DNA of 18,677 bases, taken from contig JAUVKN010000038.1 of the NCBI GenBank assembly GCA_030596245.1, positions 1 to 18,677 of the forward strand. Direction: 5' to 3'. Shown here in pieces: positions 1 through 8,810 of the stretch. This DNA is from Bacteroidia bacterium (GTDB taxonomy: Bacteria > Bacteroidota > Bacteroidia > Bacteroidales > GCA-2748055). The position numbers and the translations under genes were made by a program. Positions within the stretch are counted from its first letter, which is position 1; each line of letters begins with the position of its first letter. Under the pieces are notes generated by a model. That model saw nothing but the letters and a program-made list of their open reading frames with translations. It was not told the origin of the DNA and did no database searches.

Positions 1-3000
1 AACCTGTTCTTCTGAGCCTTGATTGCGCTGATCCTGATAATGTAGAAGAGGTAGATGATGAAGATGAATGCCAGAATAATCACGATCCGGAAGATCCAGG
101 TATTGTACCATGCCTTCCGAATTGAAAATTCATATTTTTCAGCATATCCCCAGATGTTGTTATTGCCTTTTGCTTTATAGATGAATTCATAATTTCCCGG
201 AGGAAGGTTGTTGTAATAAGCTTTGAACTCGCTTCCCCGGTGATAGGAGGAGTACTTGTTTACAGTTCCACGCAGATAGTATTCATATTCGACCGAAGTT
301 TCATCTGAGAAGGTGAGCGCACTGATCTCAAAAATGAAATTATTCTCATTGTGGGAGAAAGTTTGTCCGTTTTCGACTTCCACTCGTTCATCATTGAGGA
401 ACATTTTTTCGATGTAACATATCGGTGAATAATTGAGGGTCGATTTGGCCCGGATGTTAAAGTTGGATATCCCATGATAGGTCCCTACCCAGAGCAGATC
501 ATTCTGATCCATAAAGAGTCCACCGGATGTGATCTCATCACCGCTCAGGCCATCCTTGGAATTGATGGTGAATTCAAACTCCTTGCTGTTTGTATTATAG
601 TAGCTGAAGCCTTTGTTTGTACCCAGCCATAGGTAATTCCTGTTTTTTGCGGGAAGGATCGATTTAATTACCATCTCCCTGTCAAAACCGGAGAGTTCCA
701 CCTGGTCGAACCGGCTGTTCCGTACAAGGCCTATTCCGCAATCGGTGCCCACCCAAACATCACTACCTTCCTTCCGAAGCGACCATACATTACAATCTGT
801 TTCATGGAGCAGTTCAAAGTCGGTCCCGTTAAAGGTGACGAATCCGGTACTGTTTCCCCCGATGACCTGTCCATCCAGTTCGATTAGCTGGAAAATATTG
901 GCAGTGAATTTATTTTTAAGCTGCAATGGCTGGGAGTGGAATGTGGGAAAATAGTAAATGACCCCGTTGATTCCGGTAAGCAGGAAGATCTCTCCTTTGC
1001 TGGTGACAAATATGTTCTCTAAGCTGTGGGTAATCTGACTGAAAGGGGTATGCCTGACAATCTCAAGAGTTTTGCTGCCCACCTCGTATAATCCTTCATT
1101 ATTGGCCAGCAGGATGTTGTTATTGGCCAGCAGGGTTCCTGTGAATTTGGTATTGCTGGTTCCGGTCTGCGGAGTGAAATTAACCAGCTGATCGTTCTGG
1201 AAATAGAAGATGCCATTATTGGAGGTGATCCATATACGATGCCGGTTATCCTGGAATATAGAATAAATGTAGCTATCGATGGTTCCCGGATGGAAGTTCC
1301 TTAATCCTTTCCGGTTAGTGAGCCGCTGCAGTCCGCCTGAGAACCCGATCCAGATGTTGTCCTCCTGATCTATCAGAAAAGAGAGGATCTTGTTGTTCTT
1401 TATCCCTATCTCCTGTTCATAGATGATGGGATCCTGGTCGGTGGATATCACTTGCAGGATTCTTGAGTCAGTTACCAGCCAGACCGAACCGAACTTATTG
1501 GTAGTAATATCTGAGATGATATTTACCGGGAACCGGAGTCTCTTGTTCAGGTTTCGGGAAAGGGCATCATAACGGTTCTCCATCAGATCAGCAAGGTGCA
1601 TGATGTAAAGCCCTTCCCTGGTGGAAATCCAGATGCTGTCGTTGGCATCGATATAGAGTGAGTAACTATCTGTATTGCTCAGCTGGGTGATCCTTTCATT
1701 TTCCCGGTCATACATAAATACACCCAGGATGGTGGCCATTAAAAGGTGGCCCGTTCCAGGATCTTCTGTGAGATGGTAAATGATATCGGGCAATACCGAA
1801 AACTCGGCATTCATGAATCTGATCACTCCATCACTCTCTTCCATATAAATTCCATCGTCACCAATAAACCAACGGTTATCCCTGGAATCAACGAAAACTT
1901 TGTTGAAGGAGATCCCCGCCAGAAGGGTGTCAATCGTCGCATCATTCTGGAATTTTGCGATTCCACTTGTTGTGGCAAAATACATCATCCCACTGCTGTC
2001 CTGTGTAATATCTCTTACCGAATTACCAGGCAAACCTTGCTCATGGTTAAACACAACCATCTCACGTCCGTTGTAGCGTACTGCTCCGGAGTTAGTTCCA
2101 AACCAGAGGTATCCTTTCCGGTCCTGAAAAATTGAAAATATATCTTCCTGAGGAAGACCATTTTCTGCCCCATAGTTTACATAGGGTAGTTGTCCGGTCT
2201 GGAAGCTCTCATAATAGCTGTGAATAAAGGCTTCTGGTGCCTGAAGCGTATTTCCTCTCATCGCTTTCAGCAGAATGCCGATAAGCCCTTGTATTTGGGA
2301 TCGTGCAATGAAATCCTCTAACTCCTTCAGCAGTTCAGGCTGGTCTTTGCGAAGGGCCCAGCTCACATTGAGGCTCCCCAATTCCAGTTTATCTTCCAGT
2401 TCGGGGTAGGCCGATAATTCACTGAAAGCATTATAAACAATGGTATAGTCGGCTTTCCCGGCCACTACATCGGGGATAAAATTATTTACCTTCTCATAAT
2501 AGTAGTTGGTGATACTGTGTTCCCGCAAAATATCCTCATATACGGTTTCACTTCCTGTTACACCTCTGAATTTTTTCAGATCCTCAAGGGAGTTGATCTC
2601 TGTGTCTTTCCTGGCAACAACCATATAAGCTGAAGGATATACCGGGATCATATTCACTTTATTGGAGCGCCACTCCAGCGGAGCAATGGTCTCACATGCC
2701 AGGTCAAAATAGTTGAACCAGTCAGGTGTGTAGGAAGAATCCCTGTAGATCATTTTCTCTTTGGTCTCCCAGTACTTACCAAAATATGGAGTAACCACAA
2801 ATTCAAGGGTAACCCCCAGGTAATCGGCAAACTCTTCGGCCAATGCGTGCATGAACTGTTTCTGACCACCCTCTCGGTAGATAAAATTACGTTCCCGGAG
2901 AGCCACCACCAGCTTTTTTGATTCAAGGATCTCGTCCAGATCACGTTGGTAACGATCAAGCTTCAGGTTTTTACTGAGCCGGTCCAGGTAGGTAGAATAG

Positions 3001-3782
3001 GTAAACCTAAACCTGCGGGAGAAGATCTCATCAAGCACTCCATTGCTTGCAATGGTTTCAAAGAAATTCTCCACCTCTTGAATAATTGGATTGTTTTTTT
3101 CCACAGCCCAGGCCATACGGGAAATATCACTGATGGGAAATGCAATTTTATAACTCTGTCCATTGCTGGCAATGAAATTCAAAGCCTCATCAGCATCCAG
3201 GATAATTCCGTAAACATCATTGTTTTGCATGAGACGTTTCGTCTCTTTACTGCTTTTGGTGGGAACCAGGTGGATCTCTTCGGTAAGGGAATTGTTGATC
3301 TCTTTTAGATGCTCTTCAAAGGTAGTACCGCCCATGAAAGCGATCTCTTTTCCTGCTAGCTCCGCAAAACCACTCGGAATTACCTCACTCTTCTTGATGA
3401 TAAGCAATTCGGCCGATTTCAGCGTTTCGGCAAATCCAAAAAGCTTCTTCCGCCACTCCATAATGGTAAAAGTGGAGCAGATAATATCAGCTTTTTTTAG
3501 CGCATCGGGCGTGTAGTTGAGGTCAGGATTCGTTTCAAGGTCTGGAGGGATCACACCATCCTTCATGAAGGCTTCATCCCAATCAATTTCCGATTCGATC
3601 AGTTCCACATTCAGGTACCGGGCAAATTCGAGAGCCAGGTCGTAATTGATGTTCCTCAGATCATCGGAAGTGAAAGCCACATAGATTTTTCCGCTTCGTT
3701 TGATCTCCTCCAGGCTTCTACCCGAAACTCCACTGACAAACAGGATAAGGAACAGGAGAGGAAAGAATTTTCTTGAAAGCAT
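1..3782 (-). CDS. Giant periplasmic sensor: tandem SBP_bac_3 domains + double Reg_prop propeller + Y_Y_Y + TM (3' end outside window)
   Basis: Open from an ATG at 3782-3780 to the left edge without a stop: 1260 codons, C-terminus missing. Residues 1-21 are a signal peptide. Residues ~28-255 and ~280-510 are two family-3 solute-binding (Venus-flytrap) domains. Residues ~532-1140 hold about 14 propeller blades with the Reg_prop pattern (D-x-x-G-x-[IL]-W-[FIV]-G-T-x-x-G), enough for two seven-bladed propellers. Residues ~1151-1212 are a Y_Y_Y domain, and ~1229-1251 a membrane helix followed by a basic start of a cytoplasmic part. Propeller-Y_Y_Y-TM is the sensor half of Bacteroidota hybrid two-component systems; tandem flytrap domains are typical of BvgS-type kinases. 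A kinase, AraC-type HTH or other output domain is expected beyond the edge but is not visible. The gene begins 4 nt after the SRPBCC gene and is probably co-transcribed. The ligand is unknown; amino acids or another small polar solute would fit the flytrap family. Confidence 0.9.
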   Translation of the reverse strand, partial: MLSRKFFPLLFLILFVSGVSGRSLEEIKRSGKIYVAFTSDDLRNINYDLALEFARYLNVELIESEIDWDEAFMKDGVIPPDLETNPDLNYTPDALKKADIICSTFTIMEWRKKLFGFAETLKSAELLIIKKSEVIPSGFAELAGKEIAFMGGTTFEEHLKEINNSLTEEIHLVPTKSSKETKRLMQNNDVYGIILDADEALNFIASNGQSYKIAFPISDISRMAWAVEKNNPIIQEVENFFETIASNGVLDEIFSRRFRFTYSTYLDRLSKNLKLDRYQRDLDEILESKKLVVALRERNFIYREGGQKQFMHALAEEFADYLGVTLEFVVTPYFGKYWETKEKMIYRDSSYTPDWFNYFDLACETIAPLEWRSNKVNMIPVYPSAYMVVARKDTEINSLEDLKKFRGVTGSETVYEDILREHSITNYYYEKVNNFIPDVVAGKADYTIVYNAFSELSAYPELEDKLELGSLNVSWALRKDQPELLKELEDFIARSQIQGLIGILLKAMRGNTLQAPEAFIHSYYESFQTGQLPYVNYGAENGLPQEDIFSIFQDRKGYLWFGTNSGAVRYNGREMVVFNHEQGLPGNSVRDITQDSSGMMYFATTSGIAKFQNDATIDTLLAGISFNKVFVDSRDNRWFIGDDGIYMEESDGVIRFMNAEFSVLPDIIYHLTEDPGTGHLLMATILGVFMYDRENERITQLSNTDSYSLYIDANDSIWISTREGLYIMHLADLMENRYDALSRNLNKRLRFPVNIISDITTNKFGSVWLVTDSRILQVISTDQDPIIYEQEIGIKNNKILSFLIDQEDNIWIGFSGGLQRLTNRKGLRNFHPGTIDSYIYSIFQDNRHRIWITSNNGIFYFQNDQLVNFTPQTGTSNTKFTGTLLANNNILLANNEGLYEVGSKTLEIVRHTPFSQITHSLENIFVTSKGEIFLLTGINGVIYYFPTFHSQPLQLKNKFTANIFQLIELDGQVIGGNSTGFVTFNGTDFELLHETDCNVWSLRKEGSDVWVGTDCGIGLVRNSRFDQVELSGFDREMVIKSILPAKNRNYLWLGTNKGFSYYNTNSKEFEFTINSKDGLSGDEITSGGLFMDQNDLLWVGTYHGISNFNIRAKSTLNYSPICYIEKMFLNDERVEVENGQTFSHNENNFIFEISALTFSDETSVEYEYYLRGTVNKYSSYHRGSEFKAYYNNLPPGNYEFIYKAKGNNNIWGYAEKYEFSIRKAWYNTWIFRIVIILAFIFIIYLFYIIRISAIKAQKNR

Positions 3783-3786
3783 ATTA

Positions 3787-4167
3787 CTATTTTTCAAAGA
3801 ACTCCTTCAACCCCCCGAAATAGTAGGTATCCCACCCATGTGCCATATCATCATAAGCATCATCCGGGATGTTGGTATGGTGGAGTTCAATCTTGGTGTA
3901 ATGTCTGTCGGGCCGAAGTGTAATGGTTACAATAGACTTCTGTTCATGATCACCGAAATACCATTCCTGTACAATCTTGCTGTCCTTTTCAAATGCCAGG
4001 TTCACCCCTTCTATGTCTCCATCAAAGAGAGAAAATTCTGTTCCGGGCTCCTCCTTCATTTTTGCATGACTCCCCGTCCAGAGTGTGATTGAAAAGGGAT
4101 TGGTGAGAGCGGCATAGATCTCAGTGGGGGTACCTTTGATGCGGTAGTATTTACGGAGTTCTTGCAT
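3787..4167 (-). CDS. SRPBCC / AHSA1-type START-like domain protein
   Basis: A 126-residue single-domain protein of the SRPBCC (Bet v1/START-like) superfamily, most like the AHSA1 branch. The N-terminal strand leads into the helix with P-x-x-[IV]-Y-x-A-L-T, then L-W-T-G and G-x-x-F-S-L-F-D-G-x-I-x-G. The C-terminal helix has G-W-D-x-Y-Y-F-G-x-L-K-x-F-F-E, characteristic of the family. Such domains form a hydrophobic cavity; no enzymatic function can be read from the sequence. I chose the ATG at 4167 over an in-frame TTG at 4188, because the TTG lies inside a good promoter -7 element. The stop is 4 nt before the giant sensor's start codon, so the two are likely one transcript. The functional link between them is unknown. 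Confidence 0.85.
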   Translation of the reverse strand: MQELRKYYRIKGTPTEIYAALTNPFSITLWTGSHAKMKEEPGTEFSLFDGDIEGVNLAFEKDSKIVQEWYFGDHEQKSIVTITLRPDRHYTKIELHHTNIPDDAYDDMAHGWDTYYFGGLKEFFEK

Positions 4168-4185
4168 GGTTGGTTTAGTTACTAC

Positions 4186-4193
4186 CAAAATTA
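4186..4193 (-). promoter_or_regulatory. Candidate -7 promoter element for the SRPBCC-sensor operon
   Basis: The minus strand reads TAATTTTG, a full match to the Bacteroidota -7 consensus TAnnTTTG, about 18 nt upstream of the ATG at 4167. No clear -33 TTG is found at the usual spacing, so the call rests on the -7 box and position alone. The implied leader is short, about 10-14 nt. Confidence 0.45.
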
Positions 4194-4300
4194 AAGCTTT
4201 TTACGGAATTACCGCAGCACGCAACCCTTTCTTGACTGAATGCGTCTTTTGAATGATAATCAACTTGTTTTAAGTATCTTGTATCCTTAACTCCAACGTT

Positions 4301-6883
4301 ATGAAAATTCCAGTCAAGTATATCCTTCCAGTGGTGATTTTGATGATTTGCACCATCCGGGTTGATGCACAGTCCAACTTCATCCCGAGCACGTTTATGC
4401 AATTCCTGGACCAGCATCAGGATTATTCCGCACAACAGTTACTGGATGATTACCCTCCAAAAACAACATACTATTCCAGCAGGCAATATCCGGCCGAACT
4501 CTCTTCCATTCCCTGGTATGATTCATTGAACAGCAAGTTCCAATTTACGGATGATGAAAATAACCTGCTTAAACAGAATTACTTCATGGTTTCTGAGCGC
4601 CTGGAATCATTTGACTGGGCCAGTGCTTTTGTCGGTTTGTACAGCAATGATCTGCCCCTGTTTCTCAGCTCAGATTTTATTTTGTCAACCCTTCACAACT
4701 CCTATGATGCCATCTTACAAACCATCGAGTGGCAGTTCCTGGAGCCCAATCTCAAGGAGTTGTTGCATGCCATGTATGACCATTTTCCCACATTGGTGGA
4801 GAGCTATTCAGGTGACGACAGAATGGTAGAGATCCTAAAAGATGTGGACCTCTATATTTCTGTAGCGTTGTCACTGGCAGATGACAAGGAATTCCTGCCG
4901 CAGTATGATACACCGGCTAAATATAACGAAGTGCTGGCAGCGGTTGAAGGAGAGCAAATGATAGAGATGACACTTTTTACCGAGACAAAATTACGGAAGA
5001 TAGATTTCAGTCAGTTTACACCAAGAGGACACTATAATAAAGAGATCTATACCAGGGATGGAATAATTACCCTGGAAAAATATTTCAAAACCATGATGTG
5101 GCTGGGTAGGATCGATTTTCTTATGACCGCCCCACCTGAAAATCCATGGGAACCCAATTGGACCGATGAAGAGTTGAGAAGGATGCAACTTGGTGCCTTG
5201 TTGCTGAACGAGGTGCTTTACAGTTGTGGAAAGTTGGAAAACCTTACCAAACATGAGGAGATCATCTCCTTTATGGTAGGTCCGGACGATAACCTGAATC
5301 CGCTTGAGTTGAAAGGGCTGAGTGACCAATTGCTCACTTCAAATCAGGAGCTGTTCGAACAGGGTACTTACGATATATTTAAGGAGAACCTGAATGCGTC
5401 GGACGATTACGGGCAGAAGATAATGTCCAACTTCTTTTTTGTGGATCCCTATTCATCCGATCCGGGAAACCTACCGGTCTCTTTCAAATTGCTGGGCCAA
5501 AAATTCCTTGTGGACTCCTATGTCTTCAGCGAAGTGGTGTTTGACAGGATCATTTTCAACGGACAGAAGATATGGAGACCTCTTCCCGACCCCCTTGATG
5601 CCATGGCTGCCCTGGGTAATGAAGATGCCCTGGCTTTGATGGAGGGAGAGATGGATCAATATAAATATGCGGCAAAGATGGCGGGACTGAAGTACCTGAT
5701 TGATGCATATGATGATGATTTCTGGGAACAGTCACTGTACAATACATGGCTCAATGCCATCCGCAGTCTCAATCCTTTGCCCACTTCCAGCCAATTGCCT
5801 TATTTTATGCAGACCACTGCCTGGCATCACGAAAAGTTAAATACACAGCTCACTACATGGGCCCAATTAAGGCACGATAACATTCTCTATGGAAAACAGT
5901 CTTATACCGGGGGAACAGGGTGCTCCTATCCCTATACTTATGTGGAGCCTTATCCTGAGCTGTACGGAAATCTGAAACTGTTTGCGGAAAATGCATCCTA
6001 CTTTTTCAGTGATGTCCTGTCAGGTGAAATTGTGGAGAGCAAGAAGCAGATTACAGAATACTATAATAGTTATTCAGAGATTATGGGGAAGCTTGAAACC
6101 ATTGCCCTAAAGGAGCTGGAAGGAACCCCTCTTTCTGATGCGGAAATCACTTTTCTGAAGACCATGATTAACGGATACATGGTGTCTGGCCCCTCCATCA
6201 GCGGATGGTATAACGATCTCTTTTTTGATGTGGAAAGGGGACTTACATGGGATTTCACGGTGGCTGATGTGCATACACAACCCACAGAATTTAATGGGGC
6301 TGTGGTGGGCAATGTTTTGCATGTGGGCAATGGAAAGATCAATATGGGTATATTCCTTGCGGATAATCCCTGCAATCCCGGACAATATATGGCTTTTGCA
6401 GGACCGGTATCTTCGTTTCACCAGGAGGTTACCTCCAATTTCAAAAGGCTTAACGATCAGGAGTGGGAAGAGTACTTCTGGCAAGGGTATGAATCTTACC
6501 CGGAGCGGCCTGACTGGGTGGCTTCTTACCTGGTGGACCATGATGGAAATGCGTATCCCCAGGGCAGGACCCTGAAAGGGGCATTATATACAGGTACCGG
6601 AACCTTGCCGGGAAATGAACCTCAGCTGTTTGATTACCTGCTGTTGTTCCCAAATCCGGTGTCGGATGAGGCACACCTCCGTTTTGTGCTCAATACCAAA
6701 AGCAATTTTTCATTGGAAGTCTATGATGCTTCAGGAAGGAAAATCCATACAGTCGGGAGCCGTGTTCTGATCCCTGCGGAGCATAACATTTCACTGCCTG
6801 TAGATAGCTGGCATCAGGGAGTATACCTGTTGAAAATAGTAATTGGGAACCAGTATGTTGTGAAGGAATTAATGGTTCATTAG
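4301..6883 (+). CDS. Secreted DUF3160 protein with T9SS type A C-terminal sorting domain
   Basis: 860 residues. Residues 1-23 are a signal peptide ending ...VDA-Q. The body to about residue 740 has the DUF3160 landmarks: an early segment with L-S-S-D-F-I-L-S-T-L-H-N-S-Y-D, a mid-protein stretch rich in aromatic helices, and the late A-D-V-H-T, V-L-H-V-G-N-G, F-A-G-P-V-S-S-F and R-L-N-D-Q-E-W-E-E blocks. Residues ~780-860 form a T9SS type A sorting domain: the F-P-N-P-V start, V-Y-D-A-S-G-R, then G-V-Y-L-L-K-I and the final V-K-E-L-M-V strand. The product should be exported by Sec, moved across the outer membrane by T9SS, and then surface-anchored or released. The biochemical role of DUF3160 is unknown to me. 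It is transcribed away from the SRPBCC gene and converges on the DUF2721 gene with 5 nt between stop codons. Confidence 0.92.
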   Translation: MKIPVKYILPVVILMICTIRVDAQSNFIPSTFMQFLDQHQDYSAQQLLDDYPPKTTYYSSRQYPAELSSIPWYDSLNSKFQFTDDENNLLKQNYFMVSERLESFDWASAFVGLYSNDLPLFLSSDFILSTLHNSYDAILQTIEWQFLEPNLKELLHAMYDHFPTLVESYSGDDRMVEILKDVDLYISVALSLADDKEFLPQYDTPAKYNEVLAAVEGEQMIEMTLFTETKLRKIDFSQFTPRGHYNKEIYTRDGIITLEKYFKTMMWLGRIDFLMTAPPENPWEPNWTDEELRRMQLGALLLNEVLYSCGKLENLTKHEEIISFMVGPDDNLNPLELKGLSDQLLTSNQELFEQGTYDIFKENLNASDDYGQKIMSNFFFVDPYSSDPGNLPVSFKLLGQKFLVDSYVFSEVVFDRIIFNGQKIWRPLPDPLDAMAALGNEDALALMEGEMDQYKYAAKMAGLKYLIDAYDDDFWEQSLYNTWLNAIRSLNPLPTSSQLPYFMQTTAWHHEKLNTQLTTWAQLRHDNILYGKQSYTGGTGCSYPYTYVEPYPELYGNLKLFAENASYFFSDVLSGEIVESKKQITEYYNSYSEIMGKLETIALKELEGTPLSDAEITFLKTMINGYMVSGPSISGWYNDLFFDVERGLTWDFTVADVHTQPTEFNGAVVGNVLHVGNGKINMGIFLADNPCNPGQYMAFAGPVSSFHQEVTSNFKRLNDQEWEEYFWQGYESYPERPDWVASYLVDHDGNAYPQGRTLKGALYTGTGTLPGNEPQLFDYLLLFPNPVSDEAHLRFVLNTKSNFSLEVYDASGRKIHTVGSRVLIPAEHNISLPVDSWHQGVYLLKIVIGNQYVVKELMVH

Positions 6884-6888
6884 GGAGG

Positions 6889-7365
6889 CTAATCCACTGC
6901 TTTGTGTACTTCGGAAATTTCGATCTTCAAAATGCGGTATCCTTTCCATACCTCAATGGCGGCAAAGATGATTCCAACGAAAACAGCAAACATCCCTGCG
7001 TAGAAGAAAGAGACAATTAACCAGTCGAATGTAACAGTAGGCGTGTTGATGGTAACTCCAATCAGTACCGAGCTGACAATAAACAGGGTCACACCCAGGG
7101 AGTAGCTGAAAACCGCATTACGCACCAGCGAGATTCGACCAATAAGATGGCTGATCTGGAGTTCAATATTGCTCAACCTGTTGCTGTCGGTTTCATCGAT
7201 GTTAGCCTGGTGGAAGATCTTTCGCTTCTCTTCGGTCAACAGCCTGATGCGGTTCACAACCAGGCTGTATTTGTTATTCATTCCCAGCAATAGTAATCCA
7301 CAGGCGGAGATCATCAGACCTGGCGCCAGCATTCCCTGGATAAGCTGAACGATGGGCGTTTCCAT
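6889..7365 (-). CDS. DUF2721 family membrane protein
   Basis: 158 residues from the ATG at 7365; an in-frame TTG three codons earlier is possible but less likely. The N-terminus matches the DUF2721 signature: I-Q-x-M-L-A-P-x-x-M-I-S-A-C-G-L-L-L-L-G followed by N-x-Y-S-x-V-V-x-R-I-R-x-L. It has three predicted membrane helices (residues ~8-28, ~85-110 and ~118-145) with a charged, helical loop between the first and second, and a short cytoplasmic C-terminal tail. DUF2721 proteins are small inner-membrane proteins of unknown function. A Bacteroidota-type promoter can be placed directly upstream, so the gene may be expressed independently of the TPR gene behind it. It is convergent with the DUF3160 gene and no terminator separates them. 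Confidence 0.88.
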   Translation of the reverse strand: METPIVQLIQGMLAPGLMISACGLLLLGMNNKYSLVVNRIRLLTEEKRKIFHQANIDETDSNRLSNIELQISHLIGRISLVRNAVFSYSLGVTLFIVSSVLIGVTINTPTVTFDWLIVSFFYAGMFAVFVGIIFAAIEVWKGYRILKIEISEVHKAVD

Positions 7366-7384
7366 ACAGAGCAATTTTATTCAA

Positions 7385-7414
7385 CAATGTTATGAATAAA
7401 TACGGACATTGCAA
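7385..7414 (-). promoter_or_regulatory. Candidate promoter of the DUF2721 gene
   Basis: On the minus strand, TTG (7414-7412) is followed after 19 nt by TAACATTG (7392-7385). This fits the Bacteroidota -33/-7 pattern (TTG, about 19-20 nt, TAnnTTTG) with one mismatch in the -7 box. The element lies 20 nt upstream of the ATG at 7365. Confidence 0.4.
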
Positions 7415-7463
7415 GGCAGGGCGGGAGGTCAGGGATATACAGGAGGATTCAGGGACAAAACTG

Positions 7464-8756
7464 CTATTGGTCCAGGAAGAAAAGTTCTTCTTTAAGAGCA
7501 ACGATCCGATCCTCAACGATGGTTCTGATGGAGAGGCTCTGAGATTTTTTCGTTTCAGGTTTAGGAAGAAGATCCAATTGATCGATGTACCTCTGATAAT
7601 CCACCAGGGCTTCCTTTGAACGATGCATGCTGTTGTCGAGGATTGAGGCCATTAAATAGAGCGACATGAGATTGGTGGTGTCGGTCTCCCATGCCAGGCT
7701 ATATAGCTCATAGGCCTTTTCATGTTCCATCTCCAGTCGCATGATGTTTCCCTGTTCCGAATAAATCCGGGATTCAATTCCCGGTTCAGGCATCATCAAC
7801 TCAAGTGACTTATCAAGGTGATCCATGGCTTCTTTTTTCGCAGTGGTAGTGGCCAGGCTGGTCCCCAGAAAGAAATGCACTTCTGCATCCATGCTGTCCT
7901 TTTTTACAGCGACTTGCAGCGATTCGATGGCGCCAGTAAAATCAACGGTCAGGTAATGACAGATGCCTTTAAACTTGAAGGTAAATGCAGTTGAGTCGCC
8001 CATGTTGACTGCATCACCGAATTGTGGGATGGCATGATGTGGTTCACCTGCTTTGTAGTACGTATATCCAAAGAGTTTCCGGAATTTGATGTTTGTGGAA
8101 TCTATATCCAGAATGTGCTCACAAATGGGAATGGTCTTATGTGGTTGATTGGCTTGAATATACCAGTTCCCTAATGCATATGCTGCTTTCTGATTATCCG
8201 GGTATATGCTATAGGCACGTTTATAATAGATCACTGCGCCGCTGTTGTTATGCCGGTTGAGAATATCGCCCATCATCATCAGGCTGTTCAAATTAAGCGA
8301 GTCGATCATCAGGACCTGCTCGAGTGCATGAATGGCCTGTTTATAATGTTGCCGGAAAGAGGCAATATCGGCCAGTTTTAACCAGGAGGCCACATCGGTA
8401 CTGTCCGATTGCACCAGGTATAAATAGTTGTTCCAGGCTTTAACAAAATCTCCTGCGCTTTCATATTGTCCTGCCAGCATCCTCCGGATACTTGCATGCC
8501 TGGGAAAAAGTGCCCTGGCATTTTCAAGTGTGGAGATGGCCTCTTCTGTCATTCCCAACTGAACTTCCGACAGTGCTTTCAGGTAATGGGTATTGAATGC
8601 AGTATCGCCGGAGGCAATGGATCCTGAGCTCTTTTTAATAACCTGCTTGTAGTTACCTGAATAGTATAGATCCAGGATGGCCTCCTGTGCTGTCAGGATG
8701 TGAGAGGAAAAAAAGAGAACTATTCCTGTGACAAAAGAAATCCGGAGTGAACTCAT
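7464..8756 (-). CDS. Periplasmic tetratricopeptide-repeat (TPR) protein
   Basis: 430 residues. A signal peptide spans residues 1-23 (cleavage near ...LTA-Q). The rest is almost entirely TPR units, about nine or ten, recognisable by the W/Y-LG-A-Y-A-F-A-P pattern: G-M-T-E-E-A-I-S-T-L-E, A-A-Y-A-L-G-N-W-Y-I and D-A-E-V-H-F-F-L-G. The last ~40 residues are charged and helical. TPR arrays mediate protein-protein contact, and the export signal places this one in the periplasm or at a membrane face. The gene lies downstream of the M56 gene on the same strand, but a strong terminator-like hairpin ends 6 nt before its ATG. Its expression therefore needs read-through or a promoter inside the M56 3' end. 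A periplasmic adaptor for the M56 protein is conceivable; the evidence is position only. Confidence 0.88.
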   Translation of the reverse strand: MSSLRISFVTGIVLFFSSHILTAQEAILDLYYSGNYKQVIKKSSGSIASGDTAFNTHYLKALSEVQLGMTEEAISTLENARALFPRHASIRRMLAGQYESAGDFVKAWNNYLYLVQSDSTDVASWLKLADIASFRQHYKQAIHALEQVLMIDSLNLNSLMMMGDILNRHNNSGAVIYYKRAYSIYPDNQKAAYALGNWYIQANQPHKTIPICEHILDIDSTNIKFRKLFGYTYYKAGEPHHAIPQFGDAVNMGDSTAFTFKFKGICHYLTVDFTGAIESLQVAVKKDSMDAEVHFFLGTSLATTTAKKEAMDHLDKSLELMMPEPGIESRIYSEQGNIMRLEMEHEKAYELYSLAWETDTTNLMSLYLMASILDNSMHRSKEALVDYQRYIDQLDLLPKPETKKSQSLSIRTIVEDRIVALKEELFFLDQ

Positions 8757-8762
8757 AATGTG

Positions 8763-8797
8763 AAAAAAAGTGACCGCTGTATTCGCTCAGCGGTCAC
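8763..8797 (-). terminator. Intrinsic terminator after the M56 gene
   Basis: On the minus strand a perfect 10-bp stem (GTGACCGCTG with CAGCGGTCAC, plus-strand 8770-8779 and 8788-8797) with an 8-nt loop is followed at once by seven U residues (A7 at 8763-8769). It lies 14 nt after the M56 stop codon. This is the clearest terminator in the window. It also lies only 6 nt ahead of the TPR start codon, so an attenuator or leader role is possible. Confidence 0.88.
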
Positions 8798-8810
8798 AGT
8801 AAAACAAATA

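Noticed and set aside
1101..1134. Tandem 13-bp direct repeat ATTGGCCAGCAGG with a 21-bp period
   Set aside because: It lies in coding sequence and encodes a repeated L-L-A-N-N blade motif of the propeller; no separate element is needed to explain it.
745..3516. Several 60-130 codon open frames on both strands inside 1-3782
   Set aside because: They are shadows of the 1260-codon minus-strand sensor frame, which has continuous domain signatures; none has protein-like features.
4168..4188. Upstream in-frame TTG start for the SRPBCC gene
   Set aside because: The TTG is within the TAATTTTG promoter box; the ATG at 4167 gives the normal family N-terminus.
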